NCBI GenBank assembly: GCA_964493785.1
Contig: CAZBPM010000020.1
Coordinates: 32,895-96,894 of the forward strand
DNA from: Hyphomicrobium_A sp964493785
Lineage (GTDB): Bacteria > Pseudomonadota > Alphaproteobacteria > Rhizobiales > Hyphomicrobiaceae
DNA length: 64,000 nucleotides
Reading direction: 5' to 3'
Below, piece after piece: positions 43,152 through 51,947 of this stretch (position 1 is the first letter of the stretch; each line of letters starts with the position of its first letter). The translations under genes were made by a program, and so were the position numbers. Below the pieces are notes generated by a model. The model was given only the letters and a program-made list of their open reading frames with translations, did not search any database and was not told the origin of the DNA.

Positions 43152-45292
43152 GCGTGCCGCGCCTCGCGACGCGCCCAGCGTCGTATGACTAACAGGGCGG
43201 CGACCCATAGAAGTATTAAGCCCCCGAATGCCGCAAGTGCTGCGGGAGTGGGGGAGCTCAACGTCCGGTAAAGCTGGTCGCCGAGAGCAGAAAATAGCAA
43301 GAATCCCGGAGCCATGCCCAAAACGGTTCCGGCCAAGAAGCGCCAAAAGCCAACGGAGGTAGCGCCCGCGGCCAAGTTGATAAGCGAGAAGGGAGCTACG
43401 GGCAGCACGCGCACGGCGGCAACTGCGAGAATCCCGCGTCTGCGGATGGAATTGCGGATTTTGGAAAGCCGACCGCCCGTGAACTGCTGGACCAGATCCG
43501 TTCCCAGCCAGGACCCCACGCCATAAAAAGCTGCGGCACTGACAAGTGTGCCGAGTGCAGCGTAGATGAGGCCCGCCGCCAGACCGAGCGTGGCCGCTGC
43601 GGCGACGATCATAAGCGTGACGGGTACCATCAGCGCCGATCCGAGCAGGAAAACGCCAACAACGAGTAGCGGCGTCTGCCAGTCGCCCGCATCCATCCGC
43701 AACAGGTTGCGCATCGCTGCATCAGCGTCGTCCGGATAAAGACCCCAGGCGGCGGCAAGAACGAACATTAGCAGCGCAGCCACACCGAGTAACGCCGCAG
43801 CACGTCGGCGCGCGCCCCGCTTCGGTCCCGCGACGGATAGAGCGAGAAAGGATTCCAAATCAATCGGTCGCTCGGGGTCGGCCAAATTGTCGAGAACGCC
43901 GGGATAATCGGTGAGCTCAAGCGCTCCGTCGTCGATGTCCAATAACGCGTGGTTGGGGTCAGAAAGCAGACGCGAAACCTCAATCAACGACTGACTCTGC
44001 AAAGCGTCCGCGACCATATCTTGGGATACGCCACAATGCATCGCGAGCAGAGCGTTGCGTGCGCCAATGATCGCCTGTCGTTGATCTGCGGACGTCGCCT
44101 CGACGAGGAGGTCGCACTCGCTATCGGCACCCATAGATCGATTGTTGAGGTTTGCAGAGCCGACGCGAAGGAGGCGATCGTCGACGATCATCACCTTGCT
44201 GTGCACCATCACATCGACGCTGTTGGTACCCTTGCGCACCTCCGGGTAGGCAAAGCGGACCCGGTTCACAGCACCAGCGTCATGTACGATTGCCTGGAAG
44301 CGAATGCGCCCATGACGCAGGGCCATCGCCTCCAGCCACGAATGATGCGTCTTGGGCGCAATGAACAGAAGCTCGAGGTCGGGGCAAGCGCGCAGCCGCT
44401 GCGCCAATCGCTCGGCGATCGACGTGTTGGTGAGGAACTGGTTCTCGATATAGATCGATCTCTGGGCAGAATCGATCATGTCAAAGAACAGCCTTTCCGC
44501 CTCCCGCACTTCCGGCATGGCATCGTGAACCGGTACTGTGCGGGCAATGCTGACGTCGACGTCGCGAAATAGAGGATCAACTCCATCTGGCCATTTCGCC
44601 GAGCCTTCGCCCGTGATCAGCGGATCGCCAGACGCGAACCTCCACCTTTCGGCGACAAGGTCCGAGAGGGCGTGGGCCGCCTCGTCGTCGACGACAGCCT
44701 GCACGTCGTGGAACGGGTTGTAAGGCTCCGCCGTAGGATCTACGCGATGGGGATTTCGATATAAGTGCTCGCAAGTGTCCCAGCGGCGGATGGTAACGTC
44801 TAGGCCGCCGGTGAAAGCCAAAGAGCTGTCAATTACGACGATCTTCTGATGCTGCGACGAGCCGATCGGCAGGCAACTGTCGAGGACAAGATTGACGCCC
44901 TCCCACGCGAGTTTGATCCGCGGGAAAGACTCGCGCTCAAGCGCGTAAATTGCTGCGAAGTCCCACAACAGCAGATTGATCTGCAGTTCGGGCCGGCGCT
45001 GTTTGAGCGCCTGCAAAAACGGACCCAATTGGTCCGGAAGGCCGTCGTCGGATTCGCCGCTAAAGCCGACCAACCTTGTCCGGCTGTCAATATCCCATCC
45101 AACGATGGTGATCGATCGCTCGGCCCGTCGCATCGACTCGCGCATTGCACCGAAGCAACCCGCTACATCCTTGAAGATAGCGAAGCGGCCCGCACGGGCG
45201 GTGCGCCAAGCGTTGGCGCCTGGAGACAAGATAGTCATGACCTCAATCGCCGCCGCGGCTCGGGCCAACCGTAGGTCCGCAGCCACGTTCAC
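43148..45292 (-). CDS. Phospholipase D / cardiolipin-synthase-like protein fused to a VTT (DedA-like) domain
   Basis: 714 residues from GTG 45292, which overlaps the upstream stop; ATG 45238 is an alternative. Two HKD motifs are present: GSSQHQKIVVIDSSLAFTGG (about residue 148) and MVHSKVMIVDDRLLRVGSA (about residue 370) with NLNNRSMGADSE. From about residue 500 there is a basic stretch, then six helices with VPVTLMIVAAAATLGLAAGL and GTDLVQQFTGGRLSK, the VTT/DedA-type membrane domain. The protein could join phosphatidyl groups and move lipid between leaflets. It is flanked by coupled genes on both sides. Confidence 0.88.
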   Translation of the reverse strand: MNVAADLRLARAAAAIEVMTILSPGANAWRTARAGRFAIFKDVAGCFGAMRESMRRAERSITIVGWDIDSRTRLVGFSGESDDGLPDQLGPFLQALKQRRPELQINLLLWDFAAIYALERESFPRIKLAWEGVNLVLDSCLPIGSSQHQKIVVIDSSLAFTGGLDVTIRRWDTCEHLYRNPHRVDPTAEPYNPFHDVQAVVDDEAAHALSDLVAERWRFASGDPLITGEGSAKWPDGVDPLFRDVDVSIARTVPVHDAMPEVREAERLFFDMIDSAQRSIYIENQFLTNTSIAERLAQRLRACPDLELLFIAPKTHHSWLEAMALRHGRIRFQAIVHDAGAVNRVRFAYPEVRKGTNSVDVMVHSKVMIVDDRLLRVGSANLNNRSMGADSECDLLVEATSADQRQAIIGARNALLAMHCGVSQDMVADALQSQSLIEVSRLLSDPNHALLDIDDGALELTDYPGVLDNLADPERPIDLESFLALSVAGPKRGARRRAAALLGVAALLMFVLAAAWGLYPDDADAAMRNLLRMDAGDWQTPLLVVGVFLLGSALMVPVTLMIVAAAATLGLAAGLIYAALGTLVSAAAFYGVGSWLGTDLVQQFTGGRLSKIRNSIRRRGILAVAAVRVLPVAPFSLINLAAGATSVGFWRFLAGTVLGMAPGFLLFSALGDQLYRTLSSPTPAALAAFGGLILLWVAALLVIRRWARREARHA

Positions 45293-45477
45293 TTGTTGGG
45301 GTCAAACTCGCCGTCCTTTGGATCATATTGCGACTGGACCTTGCGCAGATCCCTTTCGGTCTGCGTCTTTCGACGCTTGGAATCGATGTCAGGTCCAGCG
45401 CCGGCCTTGGAAGGAGGAGGCTGCTGGCCATCACTGTCGTTCTTGCGTGGTCCAAATAAGAATCCGAGCAGTCCCAT
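45289..45477 (-). CDS. Small hydrophilic protein coupled to the PLD-VTT gene
   Basis: 62 residues from ATG 45477. It begins MGLLGFLFGPRKNDSDGQ and continues with a charged segment (DSKRRKTQTERDLRKVQSQY) ending FDPNK. Its stop overlaps the next start (GTGA). A weak stress-type promoter (GGAAC 45532-45528, 16 bases, GCTT) lies about 30 bp upstream of the start. No known domain. Likely the first gene of a three-gene run ending at 42441. Confidence 0.55.
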   Translation of the reverse strand: MGLLGFLFGPRKNDSDGQQPPPSKAGAGPDIDSKRRKTQTERDLRKVQSQYDPKDGEFDPNK

Positions 45478-46115
45478 GGCGCTTCTCCAAAACCCCCGCG
45501 GGAAGGAAAGCATTCAGGCCGCCACTGGTTCCAGTGCGGCAGCGCAACCGGCTTATCCGAGCCACCTGGGGACGCGGTGACGCAGGCGTAGCCGACGGCA
45601 CAGTTTAATCAGCTGACAGGCGCTGGAACCACCGCCACACCCTCAACGAGCCACCCGACTTCGTCCGACAACTGAACCTCGCGGCAGCAGCGATATCCGC
45701 CTGCCGCTCTGGTGTGCTCGAAAAGGAGCCTGCAGGGATTGGCAAGGGCCGCAAACAAAGCCGGCGCTGGAGGCAACCAGCGCCGGGGGCAAATTATTCT
45801 GAAAACATGCTGCAGCAGGATATTTACCGCAGCATTAGCCGGCAACGATGCGCTTGGAACAAGGAGCGACGGTTGCAGACGTGGAGCAGGCGTCGATCGA
45901 GTAACCAAGTGGCGATGGGCTGCGCGAGCGTGTTCGTCATGTGCTTCGGCTTGGCCTTAACTGCGCTGGGGGTGGTGGCTCTCATCCTTTTCCTGCCGTC
46001 AGGCTGATAGCTCCCCCGCCGGAGTCATCAGCTCCGGAGCCGACTTGCTAGTGCGACCTCTCAACAACCAACGGCAGCCACGCGAGCCCGTCGCATGCCC
46101 GAAGAACGCGGCCGC
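45478..46115. other. Intergenic stretch with a 10-bp perfect hairpin
   Basis: No firm gene. CCGGCGCTGG (45761-45770), loop AGGCAA, CCAGCGCCGG (45777-45786) is a perfect inverted repeat; the minus side is followed by a T-rich stretch, so it may stop leftward transcripts. A 66-codon frame at 45807-46007 (+) ends in one hydrophobic helix (FVMCFGLALTALGVVALILF), but it lacks a ribosome site and is only a weak candidate. Confidence 0.4.
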
Positions 46116-46415
46116 TTATTTATCGCCAGTCTCCTTCTGACTTCCGGCCGATCCTCCTCCGCTTGAACCGCCCGTAGCACCACTTGATCCGTCGGAATTT
46201 GTGCTTTTGCCAGCCGAGCCAGGATTGCTGCCCGAATTTTCGGTTTGATTGATCGTTGTGCCAGGTGCGTTCGTGCTGCTGCCAGCCGATCCATCCGAAT
46301 TGGTATTCTTGTTCGCTGCACCGGTGGAAGAATCTCCGGGCTGCATCGTGTCGGCGGCCGACGCCGTCCCCGCCGCCATGCTCAAAGCCACTGCTGCGAT
46401 CAGGATCATTCTCAT
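46116..46415 (-). CDS. Small exported low-complexity protein
   Basis: 99 residues, AGGAGGAAACACC before the ATG. Signal peptide MRMILIAAVALSMAAGTASA, then an Asn/Gly/Ser/Thr-rich mature part with near-repeats (TNSDGSAGSST, STNSDGSSGATGGSSGGGSA) and a charged end (QKETGDK). It resembles the protein at 41527 in length and layout, and its promoter region also fits the stress pattern. Probably disordered in the periplasm; function unknown. Confidence 0.7.
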   Translation of the reverse strand: MRMILIAAVALSMAAGTASAADTMQPGDSSTGAANKNTNSDGSAGSSTNAPGTTINQTENSGSNPGSAGKSTNSDGSSGATGGSSGGGSAGSQKETGDK

Positions 46416-46445
46416 GGTGTTTCCTCCTTGGTTGTAAGTCTGTTG

Positions 46446-46470
46446 AACTGGTCAGGTACTGCCAAGTTCC
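46446..46470 (-). promoter_or_regulatory. EcfG-like promoter of the Asn/Gly/Ser-rich exported protein
   Basis: On the minus strand GGAAC (46470-46466), 16 bases, AGTT (46449-46446), one mismatch to the consensus, 30 bp before the ATG at 46415. The rest of the gap 46416-46791 has no firm gene; a 74-codon Arg-rich frame at 46558-46782 is not convincing. Confidence 0.5.
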
Positions 46471-46791
46471 AAGGGAAGAATTCCCGATTAAGTTGATCAA
46501 TCGAGGCGACACGACTCGCCTGCGGCCAACGGACCGGCGCTTGAGACAACCACAACAATGACGCCAGACGTGGGAACGCATGTTCGTTCTAAGCGGTTAT
46601 TCGAGCGGCGCACTTTCGGCAGGGAGTTGAGAAGTGCCCGCATCGAACGCGCCGACCGCCTCGATAACAAGATTGGTCAGCGTGAGAAGGACGATCCGCG
46701 GACGTGGCACCGGGGTCCTTCGCCGATGCTAGCGGAGCAACATCGCAAGCAGGCTGAGCCTGGTTCAGGGCGCAAGCAGTAGGAGTAGCAA

Positions 46792-47967
46792 ATGAAGGCG
46801 CTCGTCTGGCACGGCAAAGAAGATATCCGGTACGACACGGTGTCCGATCCCGAGATAGAAGAACCGCGCGATGCCATCATCAAAGTAACGAGCTGCGCCA
46901 TCTGCGGGTCAGACTTACATCTCTTTCACAATTTCATCCCTGCCATGATGCCTGGCGACATCATGGGTCACGAGATGATGGGGGAGGTGGTGGAGGTTGG
47001 CTCCGGGGTCAACGGTAAGATCAAGAAAGGCGACCGCATCGTCGTGCCATTCACCATCTGGTGCGGACAATGTGAGCAATGCAAGCGCGGGAACTACTCC
47101 GTTTGCGAAACTACCAACCGCAAGAAGGACATCGCTGACAAGGTTTTCGGGCACACAACTGCCGGCCTGTTTGGCTACACGCATTTGACGGGCGGATATC
47201 CCGGAGGGCAGGCGGAATATCTGCGGGTACCATACGCCGACACTACTCACGTGAAGGTGCCCGACAGCCTCACAGACGAGCAGGTGCTTTTCCTAGGCGA
47301 CATATTTCCCACCGGATGGCAGGGCGCGGTTCAATGCGACATACAGCCGACGGACACTGTAGCTGTCTGGGGATGCGGGCCCGTTGGACAGATGGCGATC
47401 CGCAGCGCTTTCCTCCTTGGTGCCGAGCAGGTCATTGCCATTGACAGATTGCCCGAGCGATTGGCCATGGCGGAAGCGGGCGGCGCAACCACCATCAATT
47501 TCGAGACCGAAAGCGTGATTGAACGACTGAACGGTCTGACCGACGGCAAGGGACCGGAGAAGTGCATCGACGCGGTGGGCCTGGAGTCGCACGTCTCCCT
47601 CGCACAGCCCGACACGATCTATGACCGCGCCAAGCAGATGATGATGTTGGAAAGCGACCGGCCGCACGTCTTACGCGAGATGATTTATGTGTGCCGGCCT
47701 GCGGGCATCCTTTCCATTCCCGGCGTCTATGCTGGATTGGTCGATAAAATCCCTATGGGCATCGCGATGAACAAGGGCCTCACCTTCCGCATGGGGCAGA
47801 CGCACGTCAACCGTTGGACCGACGACCTGCTGAAGCGCATCGAAGAAGGACAGATTGACCCGTCCTTCGTCATCACCCACAGCGTGCCTCTCGAAAAGGG
47901 GCCCGAGATGTACAACGTGTTTCGCGACAAGCGCGACAGCTGCATTAAGGTCGTCCTCAAACCCTGA
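46792..47967 (+). CDS. Zinc-dependent alcohol dehydrogenase (formaldehyde-dehydrogenase-like)
   Basis: 391 residues. The GroES-like half has the catalytic zinc site CAICGSDLHLFHNFIPAMMP with GHEMMGEVVEVGSGVNG, and a structural zinc loop CGQCEQCKRGNYSVCE. The Rossmann half has VAVWGCGPVGQMAIRSAFLL and AIDRLPERLAMAEAGGATTI. The long insert and C-terminal HVNRWTDDLLKRIEEGQIDP fit the glutathione-independent formaldehyde dehydrogenase branch. NAD(P)-dependent, cytoplasmic. Followed after 11 bp by a membrane-protein gene, probably cotranscribed. Confidence 0.88.
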   Translation: MKALVWHGKEDIRYDTVSDPEIEEPRDAIIKVTSCAICGSDLHLFHNFIPAMMPGDIMGHEMMGEVVEVGSGVNGKIKKGDRIVVPFTIWCGQCEQCKRGNYSVCETTNRKKDIADKVFGHTTAGLFGYTHLTGGYPGGQAEYLRVPYADTTHVKVPDSLTDEQVLFLGDIFPTGWQGAVQCDIQPTDTVAVWGCGPVGQMAIRSAFLLGAEQVIAIDRLPERLAMAEAGGATTINFETESVIERLNGLTDGKGPEKCIDAVGLESHVSLAQPDTIYDRAKQMMMLESDRPHVLREMIYVCRPAGILSIPGVYAGLVDKIPMGIAMNKGLTFRMGQTHVNRWTDDLLKRIEEGQIDPSFVITHSVPLEKGPEMYNVFRDKRDSCIKVVLKP

Positions 47968-47978
47968 CAGGAAAGTTC

Positions 47979-48521
47979 ATGAAGTCAGTCGCCAACGTCT
48001 TGCGCACCAAGGGGGATCCCAAGATCATTGAAAGCGGGCCGAGCTCGCTGACTGCCGCCGACAACTTGGCGCGGGGGCTCGGCTGGTTCAGCCTAGGACT
48101 GAGCCTCACCGAACTCTTTGCTCCCCGTCGTCTTGCCCGCGCCTTTGGTCTGCAGGGCAGCGAGATGCTCATCCGCGCCTTCGGCGTCCGCGAGATAGGT
48201 TCCGGCATGGCCACGCTTTCGACGGAGAAGACGGTCGGCCTATGGAGCCGGGTGGTGGGTGACGTCATGGACCTCATGACACTTTTGACGGCGCTCGATT
48301 CTCCGCCCCGCCAGAGGCACAACGTAAAATTAGCGGTCGTTGCGGTCGCCGGGGTCACGGTGTTGGACGTAATCGCGGCGCTTGCCATCTCTGCCCAGCG
48401 GCGCCGCGATGAGGAGCCGAAGGATATGAGCAGCCGCAGCGGTTATCCTAAGGGAAAAGCTGCGGCGCACGCCGCGGCGAGGGACTTCGTAGTGCCGCAG
48501 GAAATGCGCTCGGCGCTCTGA
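47979..48521 (+). CDS. Hypothetical membrane protein after the alcohol dehydrogenase
   Basis: 180 residues. Two or three hydrophobic regions are seen (LGWFSLGLSLTELFAP, VVGDVMDLMTLLTALD, LAVVAVAGVTVLDVIAALAI), with GLQGSEMLIRAFGVREIGSG between them. The C-terminal ~45 residues are polar with RRRDEEPKDMSSRSGYPKGK. Homologues of this layout often follow a zinc alcohol dehydrogenase of this type and may precede cyclase-like genes, but no function is established. Eleven bases from the upstream gene. Confidence 0.72.
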   Translation: MKSVANVLRTKGDPKIIESGPSSLTAADNLARGLGWFSLGLSLTELFAPRRLARAFGLQGSEMLIRAFGVREIGSGMATLSTEKTVGLWSRVVGDVMDLMTLLTALDSPPRQRHNVKLAVVAVAGVTVLDVIAALAISAQRRRDEEPKDMSSRSGYPKGKAAAHAAARDFVVPQEMRSAL

Positions 48522-48865
48522 AGGGCTAACTTGGTTCGATTGGCCTCTGGCTCGCAGGAAGAAACGTATCATGCGCGCGGCGCCCTTCTCGTCCGCCTCC
48601 GCGACTTCCGCCCACTCAGACAGCTCGCACGACTTGACAGGGGTCTATCCGTTTTCAAGTCTACTACGGTTGGACCGGGGGCTCCGTGCGCCGCCTCCGA
48701 TTCCGGTAAGCTTCTGGCAAACCAGCGATCTCCGAGAAGAAGAAGGCGGACCCAAGCGCCGAGGGCTGCTCCAGTGTGCGGCTCGCGCACGCTCCGTGCA
48801 TTGTGTGGACGTTCGGCCTGTCAATGAGCTTTAGGAAAAAGCAAGGGACGCGCATGCCTGCGGTC

Positions 48866-48890
48866 AGAACAAATCGTAATTGCGCGCGTT
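48866..48890 (+). promoter_or_regulatory. EcfG-like promoter of the thioredoxin gene
   Basis: AGAAC (48866-48870), 16 bases, CGTT (48887-48890): one mismatch, 46 bp before ATG 48937. The remaining gap from 48522 shows no convincing gene. Confidence 0.45.
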
Positions 48891-48936
48891 TGCCGCTCGT
48901 GTCCCTGGTCAGGATGGAGGAGGCTGTAAAACTATA

Positions 48937-49263
48937 ATGGTGCAGGCTGAAGATTACGCCGAGAAGGAGCCGTCGCGATCGGAGATAGATGCGCTGCCGG
49001 GACCTACCCTGCTTGAATCTGGTAGCCCTTGGTGCGGTTACTGCATTCGCGCACAGCCATTTATCAGCGAGGCACTGAAGACCCATCTGGGTGTACGCCA
49101 CATCAAAATCTCCGACGCGAGTGGCCGAAGGCTGGGACGCACTTTCCATGTGAAGTGGTGGCCGACGCTGATCTTCTTGAAGAACGGACATGAGGTCGGG
49201 CGCCTCGTTCGGCCCACCACGGCCGATGCGATCCGCGAAGCGCTCGCGGGCGTCGCCAACTGA
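48937..49263 (+). CDS. Thioredoxin-family protein
   Basis: 108 residues from ATG 48937. The redox motif is SPWCGYCIRAQPF (about residue 32-44), so the active site is C-G-Y-C rather than the C-G-P-C of standard thioredoxin. The cis-proline strand is VKWWPTLIFLKNGHEVGRLV. The fold is complete. It should reduce disulfides in the cytoplasm; the changed dipeptide may alter its redox potential. A stress-type promoter lies upstream. Confidence 0.85.
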   Translation: MVQAEDYAEKEPSRSEIDALPGPTLLESGSPWCGYCIRAQPFISEALKTHLGVRHIKISDASGRRLGRTFHVKWWPTLIFLKNGHEVGRLVRPTTADAIREALAGVAN

Positions 49264-49390
49264 AACTCGCGCCGCTCGTCCTCTAAATTCCATGAGATTG
49301 GCAGCCGGGGTCAAGCAGCGCTGTCAGCAATGCCAAAAACACAGCTTGCACTACTCCTGTCGTCGAGATGAAAGACACAAAGGGATTCGC

Positions 49391-49738
49391 ATGAGAGTTA
49401 GCAAATTCGCCAAAGCCGATGCTTCATTCGAACGCTCGCCCGGACACGATGGGGATGTCTTCGCCGCGAACGTAGTCGATCGCCGCCATGGGGGGCCCAT
49501 CACCATCGGCTTCGGACGCTATGGGCCAAACCAAGTTCTCAATGAGATGCTCGCTGTAGATGACGTCATGGTGATCCTCGAAGGCCAGCTTTCGGTCTCG
49601 ACAGATTCGGGGGAAATCATCGCTGAACCTGGGGAAATCGTTTACATGCCAAAGGGTGAGAAGGTCACTATTCGCTCCCACGAACAAGGAGCCGTGACTG
49701 CTTACGTAACTTATCCCCACTGGCAGGAGCAGCTCTAG
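49391..49738 (+). CDS. Cupin-fold protein (EutQ-like)
   Basis: 115 residues from ATG 49391; the longer open frame from 49190 overlaps the thioredoxin gene. The cupin strands are visible: GDVFAANVVDRRHGGPITIG, MVILEGQLSVSTDSGEIIAE, PGEIVYMPKGEKVTIRSHEQ and AVTAYVTYPHW. It resembles EutQ-type cupins, which bind small molecules or metals. No eut genes are nearby, so the role is unclear. It lies 127 bp after the thioredoxin gene. Confidence 0.8.
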   Translation: MRVSKFAKADASFERSPGHDGDVFAANVVDRRHGGPITIGFGRYGPNQVLNEMLAVDDVMVILEGQLSVSTDSGEIIAEPGEIVYMPKGEKVTIRSHEQGAVTAYVTYPHWQEQL

Positions 49739-49858
49739 CGCCCCGCAAAATCGGACTGTGTCTCTGGCCGCATAGGGCGGCTAAACCTCGGTGGCACAAA
49801 TCAGCTGACCGACGCATTGCAGATCGGGCGCTCGACTTACGGCGCGGCTCTACTCGTC

Positions 49859-50686
49859 TCAAAACCCGAGCGTCAACTGCTCCCCGACAACCGGCATCCG
49901 ATTTTTGCGCCCCAGCCATGGGGATCGCTTTTGCTGCTCCGCCAATGTGAGGCGCGGTGCTATCCGGCGGTCGCCGCTGAAAAGACTCCGGAGCAGTTCC
50001 GGACAATTGCACTCCTGGCTTCGGTGTAACAGCACAACGTGGTCAGGCAGCCGCAGCGCGCCGTCAAAAATTTTACGGATAGCGTTGAAGGCCTGCTGAT
50101 TAGAAAGATGACCGTGCCCGCCTGTGATGCGGCGCTTCAAGAACCATGGGCGGCCGCTCTCGGCCTGCATCTGCGGATCGTAGTTGGACTCGAGTGCAAT
50201 ACAATCGAGGTCGCGGAAACGGTCCAACAGGTGACGAGGCGCCCGTCCCAGATCCGTGGCATAGCCGATGCGATAGCCAAAACCGTCGATGACGAAACCG
50301 TGCGACCCGAGGGTGTCGTGTGCACAGTGAATCGGATCGCAGGTGAGACCGTCGACGGGCGAAAAGGGCGTGCAGTCAAACGCCCGAACGAGCGGCATCA
50401 GTTCCGGGCAACTCAGTGCAAGACCAGCGACCTTGTTAGCGTGACAATGGACTGCAATGTTCAGGCGCAAGAGGGTCGAAGACCAGCGGGGGGAGAAGTG
50501 GTCGCCGTCGAGATGAGTTAGACAAAGGGCCGTTATGTCGGGCACCCGGACGCCCGTTCCATCAAGGCGCTCGGAGAGCGAGCGTGGACCGATGCCGGCG
50601 TCAATAAGCAGGATACCGTTCGGCGAGCGTACCATCGCCGCATTACCCGCGGAGCCGCTGGCAAGAATGCAGAGTTCGAGCGACAT
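49859..50686 (-). CDS. MBL-fold metallo-hydrolase (YycJ-like)
   Basis: 275 residues from ATG 50686. The metallo-beta-lactamase fold shows ELCILASGSAGNAAMVRSPN, LCLTHLDGDHFSP (HxDxDH variant of the HxHxDH motif), YRIGYATDLGRAP and CIALESNYDPQM with DHVVLLHRSQECN. The first metal ligand of the motif is His-Leu-Asp-Gly-Asp-His, as in many YycJ/WalJ relatives. It likely cleaves a phosphodiester or ester with zinc. Stands alone, leftward. Confidence 0.83.
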   Translation of the reverse strand: MSLELCILASGSAGNAAMVRSPNGILLIDAGIGPRSLSERLDGTGVRVPDITALCLTHLDGDHFSPRWSSTLLRLNIAVHCHANKVAGLALSCPELMPLVRAFDCTPFSPVDGLTCDPIHCAHDTLGSHGFVIDGFGYRIGYATDLGRAPRHLLDRFRDLDCIALESNYDPQMQAESGRPWFLKRRITGGHGHLSNQQAFNAIRKIFDGALRLPDHVVLLHRSQECNCPELLRSLFSGDRRIAPRLTLAEQQKRSPWLGRKNRMPVVGEQLTLGF

Positions 50687-51057
50687 CGATCTCCCGTGTC
50701 TTCGCAACGTCATTAGCCAGCAGGTGGCCGCCCTCGGGTATGCCTGCCGTTGAAATACGTCGATAATCGGGTTGGCCGTTGCACCTGCGCGGTTGCTGGG
50801 CTCGCCGCCGGATGTCGCTTTTGCGCCCCTGGGTTATCAGCACCCTTAGCCACAAGAGAGGAGGAGCAGAGGACATATTCGACAAGACTCGCAGCGCTTC
50901 GACGGCCACTGCGATCGTCCCATGGTGCTAGGCGCCTGCGCCAACTTGTCAGCAATCTATGAGGGGTGGGCATGCTGCAGTGGTTTTGAATCAGCACCAG
51001 CGTAGCGACGAACACCGCTACGCCGGCCGCAAGCTTGCCCGGTTTCGCTATGCAGCC
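50687..51057. other. 371-bp gap, no gene seen
   Basis: Between two leftward genes. Short frames on both strands are Arg/Ser-rich without ribosome sites. No hairpin with a T-run and no match to the stress promoter pattern were found. Confidence 0.45.
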
Positions 51058-51813
51058 TCAGATGCCTTGGCCGCCGGAGACCTCGATGCGCTGCGCGTTG
51101 ACCCAGCGGTTATCCTCAGAAAGCAAGCTCGCGATCATGGGTCCGATGTCGTCGGGCACGCCCACGCGCCCGAGCGCGGTCATATCGGCAAAGAGCTTGT
51201 TGACGTCGGCGCTGTCGCGGACGGCGCCGCCGCCGAAGTCCGTCTCGATTGCGCCGGGCGCCACGGTGTTCACGGCAATGCCGCGGGCACCCAGCTCCTT
51301 GGCCATGTAGCGCGTGAGCACCTCGACGGCTCCTTTGACGGCCGCATAAACCGAGAAGCCGGGAAAGCAGACGCGCGTAAGACCGGACGACAAGTTCACG
51401 ATGCGACCACCGTCCGCCATCAGCGGCAGCAGCGCCTGTGAGAGAAAGAACACGCCCTTGAAGTGGACATCGACCATCTTGTCGAACAGCGCCTCCGTCG
51501 TGTCGGTGAGCGATGCCATGTCGCCGTGTCCTGCATTGTTGACGAGGTGATCGAAGGTGTTGCGACCCCAGGTCTGACGCAAAGCCGCGCGCACCTTGTC
51601 TGCGAATGGGCCGAATGTGCGGACATCTCCGGCATCGAGCTGCAGTGCGACGGCCTTGCGTCCGATTGCCTCAATCTCCTTTACGACGGTCTGCGCGTCC
51701 TCGGCGCGGCTGTGAGAAGTGACGATCACGTCTCCGCCCCGTCGGGCGATGGCGAGCGCAGTATTGCGGCCCAGACCGCGGCTGGAACCCGTAACAATGG
51801 CGATTTTGTTCAT
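51058..51813 (-). CDS. SDR-family NAD(P)-dependent oxidoreductase
   Basis: 251 residues from ATG 51813. Cofactor motif IAIVTGSSRGLGRNTALAIA, then DHLVNNAGHGDM, the catalytic Ser in GGRIVNLSSGLTRV and YAAVKGAVEVLTRYMAKELG (YxxxK), and the ending RIEVSGGQGI. Complete, classical SDR of the 3-oxoacyl-ACP-reductase-like type; substrate unknown. It is divergent from an AraC-type regulator 134 bp away, which is probably its controller. Confidence 0.9.
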   Translation of the reverse strand: MNKIAIVTGSSRGLGRNTALAIARRGGDVIVTSHSRAEDAQTVVKEIEAIGRKAVALQLDAGDVRTFGPFADKVRAALRQTWGRNTFDHLVNNAGHGDMASLTDTTEALFDKMVDVHFKGVFFLSQALLPLMADGGRIVNLSSGLTRVCFPGFSVYAAVKGAVEVLTRYMAKELGARGIAVNTVAPGAIETDFGGGAVRDSADVNKLFADMTALGRVGVPDDIGPMIASLLSEDNRWVNAQRIEVSGGQGI

Positions 51814-51947
51814 GGATAGCTCCTGTCGGTTTGCCTGAACCGAATGTGGAGCAACCGGCAATTGCCAGCTTGCCAGGACCTCCTCTGTCCTTGCCTAATC
51901 CTACAAACATCAGTGCGCTGCCCGCGGGTATCTGCTATGAAGGGCTC

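Noticed and set aside
45714..46007. 97-codon frame with a terminal hydrophobic helix
   Set aside because: No ribosome site, Arg-rich start, and only the last 25 residues look protein-like; mentioned as weak within the gap entry.
46573..46598. GGAAC-N17-GGTT as promoter of the alcohol dehydrogenase
   Set aside because: It lies about 195 bp upstream of the start, far outside the 23-46 bp spacing of the other stress promoters.
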